Shown here piece by piece: positions 22,003-25,916 of a DNA stretch of 25,916 bases. Both the position numbers and the translations under genes were made by a program. The stretch lies in NCBI GenBank assembly GCA_964352405.1, contig CAYGRY010000037.1:1-25916 (forward strand), read 5' to 3'. Source of the DNA: UBA4207 sp964352405. GTDB taxonomy: Bacteria > Bdellovibrionota > Bacteriovoracia > Bacteriovoracales > Bacteriovoracaceae. The notes beneath the pieces were generated by a model. That model ran no database searches. It saw only the letters and a list, made by a program, of their open reading frames with translations, and had not been told where the DNA came from. The first letter of the stretch is position 1. Every line of letters starts with the position of its first letter.

Positions 22003-22737
22003 CTAATAAACTTTTTTCTGATCAAAGCCTGTTAGTTCATTCACATGAATTCCCTTTGGTTCAATCAGTTTGATATATTTATCATTTCCAAAAAATTCTT
22101 TTAAATTGATCATTGGTGTTGATTGCAACTGTCCGTCTTTATTAAATGGCGAAAGTGCTGACATCGGAAGAATAGAATATTCTCCATCGTAATTAATCTT
22201 GCTCAAAAATTCACGTGTCTTCATATCACTAAAGCATAATGAAACAAAAACAGGGTATGCTGTTAGAAACTCTGAACTTTTCAATAATGTTTTTAAGCTT
22301 GAAGCTTTAGCGTCATCAGTTATCGCAAGATCAATAACGATCAAATTAATTTTTTTAAAACTTGGCATCTTAAAAGGCACGATTCCAGCCTGAACGCGCT
22401 CAGAGACTGAATAAAAAAGGCGCTCTTCTTCAACAAGGCTTTGGCTATTTTCAGAACTTCTTAGCGCTCGATCAATATTAAATGAAAGCTGGAACTGAAG
22501 ACCTTGCTGATAATCTAGCCCGAAACTTTGTCTGAGTTTATTAAGATCAAAGAAACGGACACTCGCCTCGCGGTGACAACTTAGCGAAGCCACTGTATCT
22601 GCCCAACCAGGTAAATCAGGTAAGAAGTACTGAACCACACCTGAGCCCGTAAAATATTCTCCAACATTACGACGTTGAAGTTCTTCTTCTGTCGTCGTAC
22701 AGCCTATTAAAATGAATAATAAAATAAAGTACTTCAT
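22003..22737 (-). CDS. Lipoprotein of unknown function
   Basis: The 244-residue protein has a short lipoprotein signal with lipobox LIGC (Cys13), followed by TTTEEE. No catalytic motif or named domain is evident. The middle part (about 130-180) has alternating hydrophobic strands (INLIVIDLAIT, AYPVFVSLCFSD) that suggest an alpha/beta fold. Ser at mature position +2 is absent (Thr instead), so outer-membrane sorting is plausible by the E. coli rule. The start overlaps the end of the Rossmann-fold gene by four bases (ATGA). It may be lineage-specific. Confidence 0.75.
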   Translation of the reverse strand: MKYFILLFILIGCTTTEEELQRRNVGEYFTGSGVVQYFLPDLPGWADTVASLSCHREASVRFFDLNKLRQSFGLDYQQGLQFQLSFNIDRALRSSENSQSLVEEERLFYSVSERVQAGIVPFKMPSFKKINLIVIDLAITDDAKASSLKTLLKSSEFLTAYPVFVSLCFSDMKTREFLSKINYDGEYSILPMSALSPFNKDGQLQSTPMINLKEFFGNDKYIKLIEPKGIHVNELTGFDQKKVY

Positions 22738-23825
22738 TCGTGCGATACCGGTTTAAACCAATTCATAACATCGGCGATAATCGTTTGAATGGTTTTATCC
22801 ATCATTGAATTTTTTGACAGAGCATAAAATCCTGGCTCAGACTTAATAATCGTCTGGCTTAAATGAGATAACTCAACGGCCAGGCCTGACAGTTTTGAAA
22901 TATCCCATTGAGGCTTTCTAGCATTAAAGATTTGATCAAACTTAAGCGTTGTAATATTACCATCTGGAACAAGTTCAATCGTAGCAAAGATGCCTGGCTG
23001 ATCAATCAATAAGTCGAGAGAGATCAGTGTAGCCTCATCATGAGTTTCAACGAAGTTCCTTGGCTCGGCCGGCATTGGAACTTTCACTCTGATATAGTCT
23101 TCAAGCTCGCGCCATTCAAAAATCTTTTGTTGATAGGAGTCTTGCTCACTCTCCCACTGATCTTTGGCCTTATTTAAAAATGAAAACCATTCTTTAGAAA
23201 ACGTATTTTCTTCAAAGACTTTAAGCTGAGTCACTTCACGACACTGTTTTGAGACAATCGTTAGAACTTCATCCAGGCCGCCAATAACTAGCGTTTTACC
23301 CTCAAGCTTTGTTTCTGGATTAGGTAAACGATTGAGGTGATAAATAGAATCACCGGCACGATGCTCGTTTAAAACCTGCGCACCTGATGGAGATAATCCT
23401 GGCTGTATGGACAACTCTTCTTCACAAGCAATCACGATATCCACATCATGAAAATTTTCAACCGGCTCACTTAACGAGTCTAAAACTTTTTCCCCAAGCT
23501 TTTCGAAAACTTCTGGGTTTTCTTTCATCTGCTTTAAAACGCCGTCACTTGGATTTTCACTGACCACGACTCTAAACATATCGCTAAGGCGGCTCTTACC
23601 ACCAAAGCCAGGTGCATTCTTGGCCAAGTGGGCTTTATGAATTCTTTTTATTTCACAGGGTGAGACTCTTAGAGATCGTTGCTCAAGTTGATTGAGAGTT
23701 TCATTTGAAATAGCAGAGATAGACCAATCACTTCTGGCAAAAACTCGGACATCAGCTCCAAGATCATTGAATTTGATTGAGGTAGCAGCCGCAATTGGAC
23801 CACTACCAATGATGGCAACCTTCAT
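22734..23825 (-). CDS. Rossmann-fold FAD/NAD(P)-binding oxidoreductase-like protein
   Basis: The 363-residue protein opens with VAIIGSGPIAAATS (3-16), a GxGxxA dinucleotide-binding turn after the first beta strand. The second strand ends in RVFAR, where a basic residue replaces the acid that favours NAD or FAD ribose. A second nucleotide-binding-like strand is KTLVIGGLDEVLTIV (177-191). PGFYALS (331-337) sits where flavoprotein oxidoreductases have their final FAD motif, but lacks the usual GD. These points suggest a divergent thioredoxin-reductase-like flavoprotein; the substrate is unknown and activity could be lost. It overlaps the next gene by four bases and follows the PilZ gene by 30 nt. 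Confidence 0.65.
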   Translation of the reverse strand: MKVAIIGSGPIAAATSIKFNDLGADVRVFARSDWSISAISNETLNQLEQRSLRVSPCEIKRIHKAHLAKNAPGFGGKSRLSDMFRVVVSENPSDGVLKQMKENPEVFEKLGEKVLDSLSEPVENFHDVDIVIACEEELSIQPGLSPSGAQVLNEHRAGDSIYHLNRLPNPETKLEGKTLVIGGLDEVLTIVSKQCREVTQLKVFEENTFSKEWFSFLNKAKDQWESEQDSYQQKIFEWRELEDYIRVKVPMPAEPRNFVETHDEATLISLDLLIDQPGIFATIELVPDGNITTLKFDQIFNARKPQWDISKLSGLAVELSHLSQTIIKSEPGFYALSKNSMMDKTIQTIIADVMNWFKPVSHE

Positions 23826-23855
23826 ATGGCATCTTTGATACCATATTTGGGCTAT

Positions 23856-24314
23856 TTATAGGAAGTAAACCTTGTGCTCGTTACGATCGATGCTCGAATG
23901 TTCAGCAAATTTATACATAAAGTTAATAAAATGCTCCATAACCTCAAAGCTTGGCAGCGTTTTATCGAATTCACATCCGTAATGCATATAGGTTTGACCA
24001 TTATCATCAATATGCTCATTGCTATGACGCATACTAACAACAACTGGTACAAAAGATTGTTTAGTAAAATACATGCGTAGAGTCAGTTCTGTACCTTGCT
24101 CAAAACGCTTATCTTTATTCACATCCCATGGAACTTGAAAGAGACAGCCGTCTTTTGAAAGATCGACGAGTTTCACTGGATAGACACTACCGTTATCGTC
24201 GATAACACTATAGGCACCCAAAAAATTTTGAAACATGACACGTTCGAAGTTTCTACGCTTCTTTTCAATCGTTTCATTTCTCTTGCCTACAAAATCCAAT
24301 AACTTATCAGTCAT
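23856..24314 (-). CDS. PilZ-domain cyclic-di-GMP receptor protein
   Basis: This 152-residue cytosolic protein is a single PilZ domain. Both parts of the c-di-GMP site are present: RNFER (Arg21, Arg25; RxxxR) and VDLSKDG (Asp51, Ser53, Gly56; DxSxxG). A C-terminal helix (about 124-140) follows the beta barrel. Such proteins bind c-di-GMP and pass the signal to a partner, often affecting motility or secretion. AAGGAG lies seven bases before the ATG. It is 60 nt downstream of rsgA in the same direction, so it may share that transcript or have its own promoter in the gap. Confidence 0.92.
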   Translation of the reverse strand: MTDKLLDFVGKRNETIEKKRRNFERVMFQNFLGAYSVIDDNGSVYPVKLVDLSKDGCLFQVPWDVNKDKRFEQGTELTLRMYFTKQSFVPVVVSMRHSNEHIDDNGQTYMHYGCEFDKTLPSFEVMEHFINFMYKFAEHSSIDRNEHKVYFL

Positions 24315-24374
24315 TCCAGAGCTCCTTATCTAGGTCTGCTTCACGATGACTTATCGACCTAAAGGAGAAAACTC

Positions 24375-25334
24375 TTAGAATTTAGAGCCTTTTTTTTGCC
24401 AGTCTGGAATTTGGGAAATTTCTTCTAGTAGCTGCTTAAAGGCATCTAGACGGGTGATGAGCAGCTTTTGATCGGTGGGACTCAGCTTATCCGAGTAAAA
24501 AGCACAGCCTTTATTTTTTTCTTCATGACCGCAATTGGTAAAACTACAACCAGTTGCCACTTCTTCGACATCTGGGAAAAGTTCGATCAAATCTTCACTA
24601 ATAATGTCATCAATTGAAAACTGGCGGATCCCTGGACTATCAATCAGATCAAAATCTTTACAATGAACAATCTCTGACCAAGTTGTTGTATGAGCTCCCT
24701 TTCCAACTTTTCCAACAGCGCCAGTTCGAAGATCAATATTTTCACCGCTAATAGCATTAATCGTTTGGCTTTTACCCACACCACTTTGTCCGACAAATAA
24801 TGCCGTTTTATCTTTAAGGGTCGTTTTAAGTTCTTCTAGACCAAGGCTTAAATACTTCGGCTTATAGTCAGGATCGATGGCACTGATTTCAAAACACTCA
24901 ACGCCTAAAAACTTCAAACGATCGGCTTCAAACTTGATATCAAAATCTTTTCCAGAGTACTGGTCCATTTTATTGAAGATAACGATAGGGTGGACTTGCC
25001 ATTGATGAGCACGAGTTAAAAAGCGATCAACAATACCTCGCTTATAGGCTGGCTTAGAGGATGAGTTCAAAATGACTAAGCAATCGCAGTTGGCGGCCGT
25101 CACTTTCTTTTTAGATTCACGACGAAGCATTCTAAAAATTTCATTTCGTCGTTCTTGAACAGTTTTAATAATCCATTCATCAGACTGAGCTTCCAGTTCG
25201 ACATAATCACCTACAACAATGGTGTCTTCTTTTAAAAGATTGCCTAAAGCTGTAGCCTGAACAATTTTACTAGTCTCAATTATTTTACAGTCAAATATTC
25301 TTTTATCAGATTTGATGACCCTAGCTTTTGTCAT
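24375..25334 (-). CDS. rsgA: Ribosome small-subunit-dependent GTPase A
   Basis: This 319-residue protein is a circularly permuted GTPase that helps mature the 30S subunit. An N-terminal OB-like domain (about 1-70) is followed by the G4 motif NKMD (121-124), then G1 GQSGVGKS (182-189), the switch GKGAHTTT (211-218) and G3 DSPG (232-235), in the permuted order typical of RsgA. A zinc site with Cys263, Cys268, His270 and Cys277 lies in CSFTNCGHEEKNKGC. Its length is normal. The start overlaps the stop of the upstream oxidase by four bases (ATGA), so translation is coupled. Confidence 0.96.
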   Translation of the reverse strand: MTKARVIKSDKRIFDCKIIETSKIVQATALGNLLKEDTIVVGDYVELEAQSDEWIIKTVQERRNEIFRMLRRESKKKVTAANCDCLVILNSSSKPAYKRGIVDRFLTRAHQWQVHPIVIFNKMDQYSGKDFDIKFEADRLKFLGVECFEISAIDPDYKPKYLSLGLEELKTTLKDKTALFVGQSGVGKSQTINAISGENIDLRTGAVGKVGKGAHTTTWSEIVHCKDFDLIDSPGIRQFSIDDIISEDLIELFPDVEEVATGCSFTNCGHEEKNKGCAFYSDKLSPTDQKLLITRLDAFKQLLEEISQIPDWQKKGSKF

Positions 25335-25916
25335 AGTTGTTTACCCATAAAGCCTTGTGGAAAAAAATGTCCGCGTGGATCAAATTCTTGTTTGAGATTT
25401 TTAAAAACTGTCGTTTGAATTGGTGTATAAAATTTTTGAATAAATGGTTTTTTTAAAAATCCGATGCCATGCTCCGCAAATGGTGAACCTGTCCATTCGT
25501 AGACTTTGTCATAAAGACCAAGAAGAGACTTCTGACATTGTTTTTCCATCTCAGGACTTGGCATAAAATTAAAATGAAGGTGGGCATCGCCAAAATGTCC
25601 AAAAAGATTGTACTCAACGCCAATCTTGGTCATCTCACGGTAATAACTTAAAAGCTTAGCAAAATCTTTCGTCGCCACTTGAACGTCTGTGCCTTTTTTG
25701 GTCACACCCATTTTTGTATTTCGCTCAAAGACAGCGCGGGGCACCTCCATTCGAAGGGCATGACAATGGGCCGCAGACATTTGAAAAATATTATCTTCTG
25801 AAACACTACTAAGCTGACTTAACAATTTGTCGTAGACCCTTTCAAAATCTGCTTCCTTAATTTCTAAAAATACTAGATCACTATTTTCACAATTAGCAGG
25901 TAGCTTTTCTTTGGGT
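25331..25916 (-). CDS. FAD-linked oxidase (GlcD / D-lactate dehydrogenase type), C-terminal part
   Basis: The frame stays open to the right edge, so the start lies outside the window and about 195 C-terminal codons are seen. FGHFGDAHLHFNFMP and SPFAEHGIGFLKKPFI match the C-terminal domain of FAD-linked oxidases such as glycolate oxidase GlcD and D-lactate dehydrogenase, where these histidines and the EHGIG loop line the active site. The substrate-binding cap ends FDPRGHFFPQGF, like the FDPxGxxNPG end of the family. The N-terminal FAD-binding domain is not visible, so substrate and exact type remain open. It is followed by rsgA with an ATGA overlap. Confidence 0.88.
   Translation of the reverse strand, partial: PKEKLPANCENSDLVFLEIKEADFERVYDKLLSQLSSVSEDNIFQMSAAHCHALRMEVPRAVFERNTKMGVTKKGTDVQVATKDFAKLLSYYREMTKIGVEYNLFGHFGDAHLHFNFMPSPEMEKQCQKSLLGLYDKVYEWTGSPFAEHGIGFLKKPFIQKFYTPIQTTVFKNLKQEFDPRGHFFPQGFMGKQL

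Noticed and set aside
24331..24361. TAGGTC...GACCTA inverted repeat between rsgA and the PilZ gene
   Set aside because: The six-base arms are separated by 19 bases with no T run; too weak to call as a terminator or operator.

Overview
The window is about 26 kb of AT-rich (roughly 38-40% GC by eye), densely packed bacterial chromosome. Gaps are short, four junctions overlap as ATGA, and no rRNA, phage, transposon or CRISPR is visible. The mix suggests a Gram-negative deltaproteobacterium-like organism, perhaps a Bdellovibrionota (Bacteriovorax-type) predator: several secreted hydrolases, lipoproteins, a PilZ protein, sigma-54-type promoters, a degenerate receiver protein, and housekeeping genes scattered among lineage-specific ones. 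That placement is inference; no marker gene proves it.

Left part (1-4415). The 3' end of a KamA/EpmB-type radical SAM aminomutase carries an in-frame TAG. It is followed by a tRNA-Gly(GCC) with its own promoter and terminator. A minus-strand pair (glpQ-like glycerophosphodiesterase, then a polytopic membrane protein) diverges from a GlpT-like organophosphate transporter. GlpQ and GlpT would together release and import glycerol-3-phosphate.

Metabolic block (4468-6968). The methionine-salvage genes mtnB, mtnD and mtnC form a tightly overlapping operon. They are followed by a FabZ-like hotdog dehydratase and a small Trp-rich protein (TIGR02450-like) that starts with TTG. These converge on a minus-strand pair: a secreted phospholipase-A2-like protein and the ABC-F ATPase Uup.

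Middle (9400-14752). A double-TM2 membrane protein converges with a secreted subtilisin-like protease across a shared bidirectional terminator. Then come a c-type cytochrome with an extra N-terminal domain, a degenerate response-regulator receiver, a secreted HExxH metalloprotease and a eukaryotic-type NADP-isocitrate dehydrogenase (icd).

Accessory cluster (14858-18185). This is the most unusual region. Three exported coiled-coil proteins (97, 332 and 383 residues) and a Cys-rich lipoprotein lie in a row. The two larger proteins share an architecture: signal segment, long coiled coil, Met/Gln-rich stretch and an Asn/Tyr-rich tail. Each is preceded by a sigma-54-type -24/-12 promoter, and the second matches the consensus completely. 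I recognise no family for them. They look like a sigma-54-controlled envelope or surface structure that has not been named.

Right part (18273-25916). A small zinc-ribbon protein, recJ and an AT-rich exported ankyrin-repeat protein lie on the plus strand. A six-gene minus-strand run faces them: the C-terminal part of an FAD-linked oxidase, rsgA, a PilZ protein, a Rossmann-fold oxidoreductase-like protein, a lipoprotein and a cyclophilin. A strong 13-bp hairpin lies between the converging units.
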